A stretch of 64,000 bases of DNA, from the NCBI RefSeq assembly GCF_001457775.1, contig NZ_CYSG01000007.1, positions 1-64,000 on the forward strand, in the 5' to 3' direction. Both the position numbers and the translations under genes were made by a program. This DNA is from Phaeobacter sp. CECT 5382 (lineage in GTDB: Bacteria; Pseudomonadota; Alphaproteobacteria; Rhodobacterales; Rhodobacteraceae). Position 1 is the first letter of the stretch. Every line of letters begins with the position of its first letter. The notes beneath the pieces were generated by a model. That model was not told the DNA's origin. It worked only from the letters and a program-made list of their open reading frames with translations, and did no database searches. Of the stretch, positions 54,220 through 63,689 are shown one piece after another.

Positions 54220-54558
54220 TCAGTTGGATTTCAGCTGTTGCTGCATCGCCTGGATCTGGTCCCAGTTCTCAAGACATTGCTGTTCGAGAAGGGGGCCAAA
54301 TTCGGTCACTTTCAGGTCACGACGCTTCATCGCATAGATATGCGACACAAGCTGCGGAATCGCCTTGGAATACTGCGCGGGCCATGCGGGGTTACTGTCG
54401 AGAATAACCTGCTCTGCCTGAGCATGTTTCACGCGATCCAGACGCGCGGCCTGAACGGCGGCCATGACCTGGCCCTGGTACTTGCAGCTTTCCTCTTTCT
54501 TTTCAGCTGCATAGACAGGCGTAGCCAAAAGAATGGCCGCGAGGGTGATGCGGATCAT
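54220..54558 (-). CDS. Small periplasmic hypothetical protein
   Basis: A 112-residue protein with a signal peptide (ITLAAILLATPVYA) and two cysteines (ESCKYQG, EQQCLEN), probably disulfide linked; the rest is helical. No family recognised. Its TGA is one base from the dnaG start, so it is likely co-transcribed with dnaG. GGGAG precedes the ATG. Confidence 0.72.
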   Translation of the reverse strand: MIRITLAAILLATPVYAAEKKEESCKYQGQVMAAVQAARLDRVKHAQAEQVILDSNPAWPAQYSKAIPQLVSHIYAMKRRDLKVTEFGPLLEQQCLENWDQIQAMQQQLKSN

Positions 54559-54594
54559 GGATCGCTCCCGGAATCAGTTGATGATTGAGAGAGA

Positions 54595-55140
54595 TTACCC
54601 GCGCGCCGCCCAGGCTTCCATCGCTGTTTTCAGATCATGTAGCAATGTGCGCGCCATTGACCGGAACACCGTGATCATAAAGGCATCTTCGCCAACGCGT
54701 GTCACCGAGGCCATCATGTGCCTGGCCTCTGTGCGCACCGTGGCCCCCACGGCAAACTGCGACAGCCGCAGATCGACCGGGCAGAGCCGCGCCAGCACAT
54801 CTGTGGCCCCGTCGCCTACCAGCTCCATCATGGCCCAGCCCTGACTTTGGTCCGTCAGGGCCGCATATTGCGCAAGGCCCGCATCCGGTTCTGGCCCCAG
54901 CAACAGCGCCATGTCCCGGCCAAACCAGATAGCACGCGCATCTGAAGCTGCGCTGGATCCGTTTACTGTGGGCAAGCCCAGCCCATGGGCAGCTTTCAGC
55001 GCCTTGTCCAGCGCTGCCGCTTGGCCTGTGTAGGCGGCAATCGTGGTCATCGTCACCGGTTTTGCTTCATGCAGAGTAAGCCCGGCAATTTGCAACGGCA
55101 GCAGGCCCTCGCAGGCGGTTTTTGCGAGCAGTTCAGCCAC
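54595..55140 (-). CDS. soxG: Sarcosine oxidase gamma subunit
   Basis: A 181-residue SoxG, the small structural subunit of heterotetrameric sarcosine oxidase (AAYTGQAAALDKALKAAHGL, FMITVFRSMARTLLHDLKTA). The start is taken as GTG 55140, with AAGGAGG eight bases upstream; an ATG at 55161 would place that SD inside the gene. Either start overlaps the end of soxA, so translation is coupled. Confidence 0.85.
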   Translation of the reverse strand: MAELLAKTACEGLLPLQIAGLTLHEAKPVTMTTIAAYTGQAAALDKALKAAHGLGLPTVNGSSAASDARAIWFGRDMALLLGPEPDAGLAQYAALTDQSQGWAMMELVGDGATDVLARLCPVDLRLSQFAVGATVRTEARHMMASVTRVGEDAFMITVFRSMARTLLHDLKTAMEAWAARG

Positions 55141-58078
55141 GGGCCTTACCTCCTTCAACATCGTAAAACACCGGCTCCATCACCTGACAAAGCGTATCTA
55201 TGCCGCGCATATGGTCAACCAGTCGGATCTCATCACCGATGCGACCCGCGCCGCCCTTCAGAAAAGCTAGCCCGATCATGTGGCCAAGCAGGGGCGAAAA
55301 GCCGACCGAGGTGACATACCCCTGATCCTGGATCCGCTCCACCGGGTCTTCGGGGTTGAACAGATGCGCGCCTGCGCTCAACTCTTTGACCGCCCCAACG
55401 GGCTTCAACCCCACCATCTGCATGCGATCCGCATCGATCAGGCCGGGTCGGGCCGCCATCGCCTTGCCGATGAAGTCTTTTTTCTTCGACATCATCCCCT
55501 GCATGCCCAGATCAAAAGCCGTCACCGTCCCGTTGATCTCGGCGTGGGTGATGAACCCCTTCTCGATCCGCAGCACATTCAGCGCCTCCATTCCATAGGC
55601 GCCACCGCCCAGCGCTTCAGCCCGTTCCAGCAGGATGCGGAACAGACTGTCACCATAGGAGGCAGGCAGCGCCAGCTCATAGGCCTCCTCCCCAGAGAAT
55701 GAGATCCGGAATAACCGCCCCTTGATGCCCATGACAGAGACTTCACCGCAGGCCATAAATGGCCAGCTGTCGCCATCGATCGGCTGGTCCAGCAGGCCGT
55801 TTAGCAATGCCCGTGCCTTGGGGCCTGCGATCGCAAACTGCGCCCAATGCTCTGTGACCGAGGCAAAGCGCACATCCCATTCGGGGTGAAGCACCTGTGC
55901 CACAAATTCCAGATGCGCCATGACCTCTCCGGCGGCGGCCGTCGTAGTGGTCATCACATAGTGGTTTTCACCCAATCGCGCGGTGGTGCCGTCATCCATG
56001 ACAAAGCCGTCTTCGCGCAGCATCAGACCATAGCGCACCCGCCCCTGCTTCAGCGTGCTAAAGGTATTGGTATAGACAAAATCCAGCAGCCGGACCGCGT
56101 CTGCGCCCTGAATGTCGATCTTGCCCAGGGTCGACACATCGCAAATACCAACGGCATTGCGCACATACATGATCTCGCGATCACAGGACTGCCGCCAGCT
56201 GGTCTCGCCTGGTTTGGGGAAATAGGCCGCGCGGTACCACAGCCCCACTTCCAGCTGGCTGGCGCCGCGTTCCTCAGCAACGGCATGCGATGTGAGAAAC
56301 CGCTGCGGTTTGAACCCCTGGTCCGCCGCCCCGGCCCCCATGGCGCCAATGGCCACAGGCACAAAGGGCGGGCGAAAGGTGGTGCTGCCGGTTTCCGGGA
56401 TGGACCGTCCGGTCACATCCGCCAGCACTGCCAAAGCTGCCACATTGGAATTCTTGCCTTGATCCGTGGCCATTCCCTGCGTCGTGTAGCGCTTCATATG
56501 TTCGACCGAGCGGAAATTCTCATCTGCCGCCTGGGCCACATCCTTAACAGTGACATCGTTCTGAAAGTCCAGCCAGGCGCGCCCCTTGCCCGGCACCGCC
56601 CAAAGCGGCGCAATGCGATAGGGCGCATCATCCGCTTGCGGCAAGGCTGCAGCCACGCGCGCAAGCCCCAGGTCTTCCAGTGCCGCCGCAGCCGCCGCCT
56701 CACCTTCGCTGAGGGCACCATGGGTAGAAAAGGCACCGTTGCAGGCCCCAGCCGTACGCAAACCCGGCACCGCGCCCGGCGTCGGTACAAATGCCAACAG
56801 ATCCCGCTGCCAGGTTGGACGTGCATTCAAATGGCAGGTCAAATGCACCGAAGGGTTCCACCCCCCCGACATCGCCAGACAGTCGGTCTGGATCTTTTCT
56901 TCCCCACGCACCGAGCGCACAGTAATGCTTTCGAGCTGTCGTCCGCCTGACGAATTACACACCTGTGCCCCTTTGATCACCGGGAACAGATCACTGTCCG
57001 GCGCGTCATGGCGACTGTCGATCACGGCTGCCAAATGCACCCCGGCCTGCGCCAGATCACGCGCCGTGCGATGGGCATCGTCATTGTTGGCAAAAACCGT
57101 CAGGCGCTCTCCCGGGGCCACGCCCCAACGATTGAGATAGGCTCGCACAGCTCCCGCCATCATCACGCCGGGACGGTCATTGTTGCGAAAAGCCACAGGC
57201 CGCTCGATCGCACCGGCGGCCAAGACCGCCCGCTTGGCAGCAATGCGCCAGAAACATTCGCGCGGACGATGACTGCCTTTCAGGGAATGACTGCGCGGCA
57301 GATGATGGCTCACCCGCTCCAGCGCGCCATAGGTGCCCTCATCATAGGCCCCGGTGACAGAGGTTCGGGTCATCAAGCGCACGTTGTCCATCGACCTCAG
57401 CTCAGCCAGCACAATCTCAACCCAATCGACAGCCGCCAGGCCGTCGATCTCTTCCTGCTCCACCAAAAGACGCCCGCCCATGCGGCTGTCTTCTTCCAAC
57501 AGAAGAACGTCCGCCCCTGCCCGCCCAGCGGTCAAAGCCGCCATCAGCCCGGCAGGACCTGCGCCAATGACCAGAAGATCGCAAAAGGCATAGGCCTTCT
57601 CGTAGCTGTCGGTATCCGCTTCTCCAGACAGCGCCCCCAGACCGGCAGCGCGACGGATCATCGGCTCATAGAGTTTTTCCCAGAAGGCGGCTGGCCACAT
57701 GAAAGTCTTGTAATAAAAACCGGCACTAAAAAACGGCGCGGCCAGATTGTTCAGCGCCAAAATATCATGTTCCACCGACGGCCAGCAATTTTGACTGCGC
57801 GCCTCCAGCCCATCAAACAGCTCCTGCGTGGTGGCACGCTGATTGGGGTCCTGGCAGGTGCCATGCCCGACGGTGACCAGCGCATTCGGCTCTTCGCTGC
57901 CTGCGGTCAGAATGCCGCGCGGACGGTGATATTTGAACGAGCGCCCCACCAGATGAATATCATTGGCCAGCAGCGCCGAGGCCAATGTATCGCCCTCCTG
58001 CCCCATCAGATGGCGCCCGTTGAACGTGAAGCTGACCGATTTTGGCTGCGTCGAAAGCCCCTTGCCTGCAATCCTCAT
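55133..58078 (-). CDS. soxA: Sarcosine oxidase alpha subunit
   Basis: A 981-residue subunit. An N-terminal 2Fe-2S-like fold region (without its cysteines in SoxA) is followed by an NAD/FAD-binding domain (LVIGAGPAGLMAALTAGRAG, about residue 170). The C-terminal aminomethyltransferase-like part (GAMGAGAADQGF onward) passes the C1 unit to tetrahydrofolate. The enzyme oxidises sarcosine to glycine and 5,10-methylene-THF. It overlaps soxD by ATGA. Confidence 0.96.
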   Translation of the reverse strand: MRIAGKGLSTQPKSVSFTFNGRHLMGQEGDTLASALLANDIHLVGRSFKYHRPRGILTAGSEEPNALVTVGHGTCQDPNQRATTQELFDGLEARSQNCWPSVEHDILALNNLAAPFFSAGFYYKTFMWPAAFWEKLYEPMIRRAAGLGALSGEADTDSYEKAYAFCDLLVIGAGPAGLMAALTAGRAGADVLLLEEDSRMGGRLLVEQEEIDGLAAVDWVEIVLAELRSMDNVRLMTRTSVTGAYDEGTYGALERVSHHLPRSHSLKGSHRPRECFWRIAAKRAVLAAGAIERPVAFRNNDRPGVMMAGAVRAYLNRWGVAPGERLTVFANNDDAHRTARDLAQAGVHLAAVIDSRHDAPDSDLFPVIKGAQVCNSSGGRQLESITVRSVRGEEKIQTDCLAMSGGWNPSVHLTCHLNARPTWQRDLLAFVPTPGAVPGLRTAGACNGAFSTHGALSEGEAAAAAALEDLGLARVAAALPQADDAPYRIAPLWAVPGKGRAWLDFQNDVTVKDVAQAADENFRSVEHMKRYTTQGMATDQGKNSNVAALAVLADVTGRSIPETGSTTFRPPFVPVAIGAMGAGAADQGFKPQRFLTSHAVAEERGASQLEVGLWYRAAYFPKPGETSWRQSCDREIMYVRNAVGICDVSTLGKIDIQGADAVRLLDFVYTNTFSTLKQGRVRYGLMLREDGFVMDDGTTARLGENHYVMTTTTAAAGEVMAHLEFVAQVLHPEWDVRFASVTEHWAQFAIAGPKARALLNGLLDQPIDGDSWPFMACGEVSVMGIKGRLFRISFSGEEAYELALPASYGDSLFRILLERAEALGGGAYGMEALNVLRIEKGFITHAEINGTVTAFDLGMQGMMSKKKDFIGKAMAARPGLIDADRMQMVGLKPVGAVKELSAGAHLFNPEDPVERIQDQGYVTSVGFSPLLGHMIGLAFLKGGAGRIGDEIRLVDHMRGIDTLCQVMEPVFYDVEGGKARG

Positions 58079-58356
58079 GGCTTGCCTCCCGAAGCTGCAC
58101 CCGGCTCAGCGTCTGACGCTAGCCGCACATCCAGGATTTCATGCGTCGCCGTGTTACGCATAACAGTAAGCCAGCTACCGCAACCCATCTCGTGGTACCA
58201 AAGCTCAGCCAGTGGCCCTGCCGGATTTTCCCGCAGATTGACATAGGCATGCCATGCCTCAGGCTCTGCATCTTCGGCGGGACGATCAAGGGCTGCACCC
58301 TTGTAATAGAATTCGCGGCGATCCCGCTCACCACAATGCGGACAGGTGATCCTCAT
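58075..58356 (-). CDS. soxD: Sarcosine oxidase delta subunit
   Basis: A 93-residue SoxD with the zinc site CPHCGERDRREFYYKG and further ligands in HEMGC; it is the smallest subunit. The start at 58356 fits the family N-terminus (MRITCPHC); the frame is open to 58386. It sits between soxB and soxA. Confidence 0.94.
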   Translation of the reverse strand: MRITCPHCGERDRREFYYKGAALDRPAEDAEPEAWHAYVNLRENPAGPLAELWYHEMGCGSWLTVMRNTATHEILDVRLASDAEPGAASGGKP

Positions 58357-58425
58357 GACCAACGCTCCCGTTTCATCTTGCCCCAAATACCTCCGCCAGA
58401 GGTCTCACTGATCAACCCCCAAGGC

Positions 58426-59679
58426 CTAGTGCAGATTATGTTGCGCACCGGTGCCCTCCTCGTCCATCAGGCCATGACCAGACCGGAACCGGTCCAGTTT
58501 GAATTTACGCGCAGCCCCATGCGGGCGATCCGTAGCAATCAGATGCGCATAGGCATTGCCCGATCCGGGGGTCGCCTTGAAGCCGCCGTAGCACCAGCCG
58601 CAATTGAGATAGAGGCCATCAATGGGCGAGTGATCAATAATGGGCGAGCCATCTGGCGTCATGTCCATGATCCCGCCCCAGCTGCGCAAAAGGCGCGCCT
58701 TGCTGACCGCAGGCACCATCGCCACGCAGGTCTCCATCGTGTGTTCCACCATCGGCAGGTTGCCGCGCGCTGCGTAAGATGCGTAGAAATCCAGATAGCT
58801 GCCAAAAACCAGCCCGCCCTTGTCGGACTGGCTGATATAAAGATGCCCCTCGGCAAAGGTGATCACCTGATCAATCAGCGGCTTCACCCCTTCCGTGACA
58901 AAGGCCTGCAAGACATGGCTCTCAATCGGCAGGGTCAGTCCCGCCATCGCTGCCACCTGCGAGCTGCGCCCAGCCGCCGCCAGCGCCACCTTTTTGGCGC
59001 GGATCGGCCCACGTGCAGTTTGCACGCCAGTAACCTTGCCACCCTCGACATCAATGCCGGTGACTTCGCATTTCTGGATCAGATCGACCCCACGCATATC
59101 CGCCCCGCGGGCAAAGCCCCAGGCCACCGCATCGTGGCGTGCAGTGCCAGCGCGGCGCTGCATCAGCGCGCCCATGATCGGAAAGCGGTTGTTGTCAAAA
59201 TTCAGATAGGGCGCCAATTTACGCACCCCGTCACGGTCCAGCAACTCCGCATCATCCCCTTGATTGATGATGGAATTACCACGCCGCACAGCCGCATCCC
59301 GTTGCCCGTCATTGTGATAGAGATTGAGGATCCCCCGCTGCGACATCATCGCATTGTAGTTCAGCTCCTGTTCCAAGCTTTCCCACAATCGCAGAGAATG
59401 AGAATAGAACTCAGAGTTGCCTGGCAGATAGTAGTTCGCCCGCACGATGGTAGTGTTGCGGCCAACATTGCCGCCGCCCAGATAGCCTTTTTCCAACACG
59501 GCGATATTGGTGATGCCATGTTCTGCCGCCAGATAATAGGCCGTGGCCAACCCATGACCGCCACCGCCAATGATCACCACATCATATTCGCGTTTGGGTT
59601 CCGGGTCACGCCAATGCGGGCCCCAACCCTTGTTACCGGTCAGCCCCTCTTTGAGCACCCGCCATCCAGAAAACCGCAT
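58426..59679 (-). CDS. soxB: Sarcosine oxidase beta subunit
   Basis: A 417-residue DAO-type flavoprotein subunit. The dinucleotide-binding motif is DVVIIGGGGHGLATAYYLA near residue 34; the covalent-FMN His region lies further on. It oxidises the amine substrate. A GTG directly before the ATG is the alternative start; GGGGAGGGG supports ATG 59679. First gene of soxBDAG. Confidence 0.96.
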   Translation of the reverse strand: MRFSGWRVLKEGLTGNKGWGPHWRDPEPKREYDVVIIGGGGHGLATAYYLAAEHGITNIAVLEKGYLGGGNVGRNTTIVRANYYLPGNSEFYSHSLRLWESLEQELNYNAMMSQRGILNLYHNDGQRDAAVRRGNSIINQGDDAELLDRDGVRKLAPYLNFDNNRFPIMGALMQRRAGTARHDAVAWGFARGADMRGVDLIQKCEVTGIDVEGGKVTGVQTARGPIRAKKVALAAAGRSSQVAAMAGLTLPIESHVLQAFVTEGVKPLIDQVITFAEGHLYISQSDKGGLVFGSYLDFYASYAARGNLPMVEHTMETCVAMVPAVSKARLLRSWGGIMDMTPDGSPIIDHSPIDGLYLNCGWCYGGFKATPGSGNAYAHLIATDRPHGAARKFKLDRFRSGHGLMDEEGTGAQHNLH

Positions 59680-60128
59680 CACGCCCCTCCCCGTTCGTAT
59701 CCCGTCCGGATTTTGCCAACAGACGATGATAAACCTGTGATATTGCTAGCGGCTTTGCCGCAAGCCGCCTAGCCCCAGAGGTAAAATTTTCCACAACAGG
59801 CGTGCTCTTGCTGGTCTTTGCACAGGAAACAGACACATGTGTCTAGCTCGAAGCGCGACGTGCCGTGCCGCTTATGAACCATGGTCAAAACCAGGCTGGC
59901 ACCTTCAACCACGCCAGCCTTCTGCATCCAGCCAAACAGGCCCCGCTATTTTTCAAGAGATGTACAACGAAAATTCAACGTCTCGGCAGCACAGCTCCCC
60001 GCCCTCCCGCACTCGCTAAAAAGGCCATTGGCTTCCGTTATAGCCCCTTCAACTTAGGGCAAAACCTGTATGCTTGACCTCTGAGCCACCTGTGCGCTCT
60101 GCCATCTTGTAATGGTCACACACCCCCG

Positions 60129-60182
60129 GTCCCTTAAGTCCCTTAAGTTTCTTAAGTCTTTTAAGTCTTTTAAGGCCCTCAA
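60129..60182. repeat. Six 9-bp tandem repeats
   Basis: Units 60129, 60138, 60147, 60156, 60165 and 60174 follow the pattern GTCYYTTAA; units 1-2 and 4-5 are identical. They lie just downstream of the gdhA terminator relative to gdhA transcription. Confidence 0.9.
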
Positions 60183-60210
60183 GGCTGTATGGATATCAGT
60201 CGGCGCCTCG

Positions 60211-60246
60211 ACAAAAAAATGGCGGGCACAAGGCCCGCCAAAAAGA
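60211..60246 (-). terminator. gdhA terminator
   Basis: On the minus strand TGGCGGGC and GCCCGCCA enclose CTTGT, followed by TTTTTTTG, 35 bp after the stop codon. Confidence 0.92.
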
Positions 60247-60278
60247 CCAGAAAACTGGCCAGAGCTTTGTGCAAAACC

Positions 60279-61709
60279 TCAGAGCCCCTTGGCGCGATAG
60301 CTGGCGGCCACCTTGCCAATGGAAACCAGATAGGCCGCAGTCCGCAAATCGGTCACGTCATCACGGCTGTGCCAGACTTCGCGCATCGACTGATAGGCAA
60401 TCCGCATGGTGTCATCGAGCCCCGAGCGCACCAGCTCCAACTCATCGGCACCGCGCAGATACTTCTCTTTGAAGCCCTCGTTCAGCGTCCAGGTTTTGCC
60501 CATGCTGTCCGAAAGCCCCTCCAATTCGTCCACCACCAGCTGGTGACGCGCCTCTTCCTGGCGTCGCTGCATGCGACCAAAACGAATATGGCTGAGGTTC
60601 TTGACCCACTCAAAGTATGACACCGTCACACCGCCGGCATTGGCATACATGTCCGGAATGATCACCGTGCCCTTTTCGCGCAGGATTTCATCCGCACCCG
60701 CAGTCACCGGACCGTTGGCGGCCTCGATGATCAGCGGTGCCTTGACGCGGTCTGCATTGGTGAGGTTGATCACCCCCTCCAGTGCCGCCGGGATCAGGAT
60801 ATCGCACTCCTGCTCCAACAGCTCTGCCCCGTCTTCGGTCAGTTTGGCATCCGGGTAGCCAGAGATGCCGCCATGTTTAACGATCCAGTTGTGGACAGCT
60901 TCCACGTCAAGACCTTCGGCACGGTACAGGCTACCATCGCGTTCGATGATACCGGTAATCAAAGAGCCATCTTCCTCGCTGAGGAATTTGGCCGCGTGAT
61001 AGCCCACATTGCCAAGCCCCTGCACGATGACGCGCTTGCCCTTCAGCTTGCCCTCAAGACCGGCCTTGGCCACGTCTTCCGGGTGACGGAAGAATTCCCG
61101 CAGGGCATATTGCACGCCGCGACCGGTGGCCTCGACCCGGCCGGCGATGCCGCCCGCATTGAGCGGTTTGCCGGTCACGCAGGCCTTTGCATTGATGTCG
61201 GTGGTGTTCATGCGCTGATACTGATCAGCAATCCAGGCCATCTCGCGCTCGCCGGTGCCCATATCGGGGGCTGGCACGTTCTGGCTGGGATTGATCAGGT
61301 CGCGCTTAGCCAGTTCATAGGCGAAACGACGGGTGATCAGTTCCAGCTCATGTTCTTCGTATTTGCGCGGGTCAATGCACAGACCCCCCTTGGATCCACC
61401 AAAGGGCGCTTCCACGAGGGCACATTTATAAGTCATCAGTGCCGCAAGGGCTTCGACTTCATCCTGATGCACGTTGATGGCATAGCGGATACCACCTTTT
61501 ACAGGCTCCATATGTTCGGAATGCACCGAACGATAGCCGGTAAAGGTCACCATCTCACCCCGCAGTCGCACCCCGAAACGCACCGTATAGGTGGCATTGC
61601 AGACGCGAATTTTCTCCTCCAACCCAGGTGGCAGATCCATCAGTGCGACGGCTCTGTTGAACATGAGGTCAACGCTTTCGCGGAAACTGGGTTCTTGGGG
61701 GCTGCTCAT
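60279..61709 (-). CDS. gdhA: Glutamate dehydrogenase
   Basis: A 476-residue Glu/Leu/Phe/Val dehydrogenase. The substrate-binding segment is VEAPFGGSKGGLCIDP with the catalytic Lys, and NVPAPDMGTG follows; the NAD(P) domain has VIVQGLGNVGYHAAKF. It interconverts glutamate and 2-oxoglutarate plus ammonium. GGAGAA precedes ATG 61709. Cofactor choice is not decided by eye. Confidence 0.95.
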   Translation of the reverse strand: MSSPQEPSFRESVDLMFNRAVALMDLPPGLEEKIRVCNATYTVRFGVRLRGEMVTFTGYRSVHSEHMEPVKGGIRYAINVHQDEVEALAALMTYKCALVEAPFGGSKGGLCIDPRKYEEHELELITRRFAYELAKRDLINPSQNVPAPDMGTGEREMAWIADQYQRMNTTDINAKACVTGKPLNAGGIAGRVEATGRGVQYALREFFRHPEDVAKAGLEGKLKGKRVIVQGLGNVGYHAAKFLSEEDGSLITGIIERDGSLYRAEGLDVEAVHNWIVKHGGISGYPDAKLTEDGAELLEQECDILIPAALEGVINLTNADRVKAPLIIEAANGPVTAGADEILREKGTVIIPDMYANAGGVTVSYFEWVKNLSHIRFGRMQRRQEEARHQLVVDELEGLSDSMGKTWTLNEGFKEKYLRGADELELVRSGLDDTMRIAYQSMREVWHSRDDVTDLRTAAYLVSIGKVAASYRAKGL

Positions 61710-62057
61710 GGGCGGTTCTCCGTACTCTTAAAACGACTGATTCCTATCGTTACGGCAACTCTATGCACGGAAGTTTAAAGAGTGCGACCTTTTTGACCAT
61801 TCCCTTCCAAAGATTTTTCGGAACGCCATCGCATACTGATTCTGTTTTTTCAAAGCAGGACGGCCAGGCTCCTTTGTTGACAAATCGTGAACAGTCAGCG
61901 GCATCGGTTAAAGATTGCCTCACTCATTAAGAAAATTGAAACTAAATGGACCTAACCGCGCCCCATTTCCGCCATCTTCCCCAACCAAATATGAACAACA
62001 CGAAATCTCGTTCCACACTGACGCCCTGAATCCACGGGGCAGATGAGGCTGTTGTCC
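61710..62057. other. gdhA / tadG divergent intergenic region
   Basis: This 348-bp gap separates the divergent gdhA and VWA gene. A TTGACA lies at 61877-61882 but no matching -10 stands out. Two GATTC words occur near 61738 and 61838. No gene seen. Confidence 0.4.
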
Positions 62058-63689
62058 ATGACCCTGCGTTCCAAGACTACTACAGCTCTGCCATACAATG
62101 TCCTGCAAAAAGGCGCTGCACATCTGCGCGCCTTTCGACAGGACGAAAGTGGCGTCATGGCCTATCCCACGGTTGCCTTCTTTCTATCGATGCTGGCGGT
62201 TGGCGGGATTGGCGTGGATCTGATGCGGATGGAGCGCGACCGCACCATCCTGCAATACACGCTTGACCGCGCAGTACTGGCTGCGGCTGACCTCGATCAG
62301 ACCCTAGCCCCGGCCATTGTCGTCAAGGACTACCTGAACAAGGCCGGCCTGGGTGACTATTATCAGGATCCGATCGTCGAGTCGGGCCTTGGCTACAAAC
62401 GGGTGCAGGCCACAATCGACCAGACATTCGAAGCCCACCTGCTGAAGTTTTCCGGCGGCGGTGACCTACCAGTCTATGCAACGTCCAAAGCCGAGGAAAG
62501 CATCGACGGGCTGGAGATTTCTCTGGTGCTGGACGTATCCGGGTCGATGAATTCCAACAGCCGTCTCACCAACCTGAAATCCGCAGCCAAAGATTTTATC
62601 GACACTATGGTGGCCAATACCACCGATGGCAAAATGTCGGTATCGATCGTGCCCTACGCAACCCAGGTCTCCCTGCCGGATGACCTGTTCGGCGAATACA
62701 CGACCACCGGCGGGAACGACTATTCCAATTGTGTAAACTTTGAAGGATCTCAGTTCAGCTCTGCGTCATTGCCGACCAGCCAGTCCCTGGAAGCCTCGAT
62801 GCATTTCACCCCTTGGGGGTATAGCAACCGGGACATGCGAACCTATTACAGCACTCAAAATCTGGTCAGGAGTCCGGTTTGCGACGATCGTGACAGCCGC
62901 CAGATCCTGCCGTTCCAGAAAGACGCAACCAAGCTGAAGACCTTCATTCAGAACCTGTCGGCAGGCGGCAACACCTCGATCGATATCGGGATGAAATGGG
63001 GCACCTCGCTGCTGGATCCAACTGCAAGACCGGCAATTCACGCCCTTTCCACAGGGTTTGAAACCTCGGTTCCTGCTGATTTCACCGAGCGCCCAGCAGA
63101 TTATACTGACTCCGACACATTGAAGATCATCGTGTTGATGACCGACGGTCAGAACACGTCGCAATACTATGTCGAGGATGAATACCGGGATGGTTTCAGC
63201 GGTGTATGGTACAACTCACACTACAAATCCTACTCGACCTATGACTCCCGGTATGGCGGACGCTACTTCTTTCACTACAACAACAGCTGGTACGACCATC
63301 CCTATGGCAATGAAGGCAGTGAATCAGGCACCGCTGTCAATCTGACCTACGCCGAACTGTTCGCCCGCACCTCGCTAAAATATTTGTATCGCTACATCTA
63401 CGATGAGTGGATGGATTTCTATGATGCGCGCAACAAGTGGTACTATGACGTTTTTGGCTCCTACGGCAACTCGACCAAGAACGCCCGCACCCGCAGCATC
63501 TGCACGGCCGCCAAGGCTAAAGGGGTCATCGTCTATACCATCGGCTTTGAGGCCCCCAGCAACGGTGTCGCCGTCCTGAGAGACTGCGCCAGTTCTGATG
63601 CTCATTACTTCGATGTGGACGGGCTGGAAATCAATGATGCCTTTGCATCGATCGCCACCTCCATCCGCCAACTGAGGTTGACCCAATGA
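62058..63689 (+). CDS. TadG-like pilus-assembly protein with VWA domain
   Basis: A 543-residue protein. An N-terminal TadE/TadG-like helix (VAFFLSMLAVGGIGVDLMRM) is followed by a von Willebrand A domain with metal site DVSGSMNSNS and the second acidic element TDGQN. Between them and the C-terminus a Tyr-rich insertion of about 110 residues has some 20 tyrosines. Start 62058 has GAGG nine bases upstream; 62043 is an alternative. It overlaps the TadE gene by ATGA. A role in Flp/Tad pilus or surface assembly is inferred. Confidence 0.82.
   Translation: MTLRSKTTTALPYNVLQKGAAHLRAFRQDESGVMAYPTVAFFLSMLAVGGIGVDLMRMERDRTILQYTLDRAVLAAADLDQTLAPAIVVKDYLNKAGLGDYYQDPIVESGLGYKRVQATIDQTFEAHLLKFSGGGDLPVYATSKAEESIDGLEISLVLDVSGSMNSNSRLTNLKSAAKDFIDTMVANTTDGKMSVSIVPYATQVSLPDDLFGEYTTTGGNDYSNCVNFEGSQFSSASLPTSQSLEASMHFTPWGYSNRDMRTYYSTQNLVRSPVCDDRDSRQILPFQKDATKLKTFIQNLSAGGNTSIDIGMKWGTSLLDPTARPAIHALSTGFETSVPADFTERPADYTDSDTLKIIVLMTDGQNTSQYYVEDEYRDGFSGVWYNSHYKSYSTYDSRYGGRYFFHYNNSWYDHPYGNEGSESGTAVNLTYAELFARTSLKYLYRYIYDEWMDFYDARNKWYYDVFGSYGNSTKNARTRSICTAAKAKGVIVYTIGFEAPSNGVAVLRDCASSDAHYFDVDGLEINDAFASIATSIRQLRLTQ

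Larger units (their letters stand above)
59680..60278. other. 600-bp region between soxB and gdhA
   Basis: No gene is convincing. It holds the soxB promoter region, a six-unit 9-bp tandem repeat (60129-60182) and the gdhA terminator (60211-60246). A plus-strand frame from 60112 to 60300 runs through the repeat but has no RBS. Confidence 0.5.

Noticed and set aside
60112-60300. Lys/Ser/Leu-repeat peptide through the 9-bp array
   Set aside because: Weak start context, runs into gdhA on the opposite strand; the repeat alone makes the pattern.
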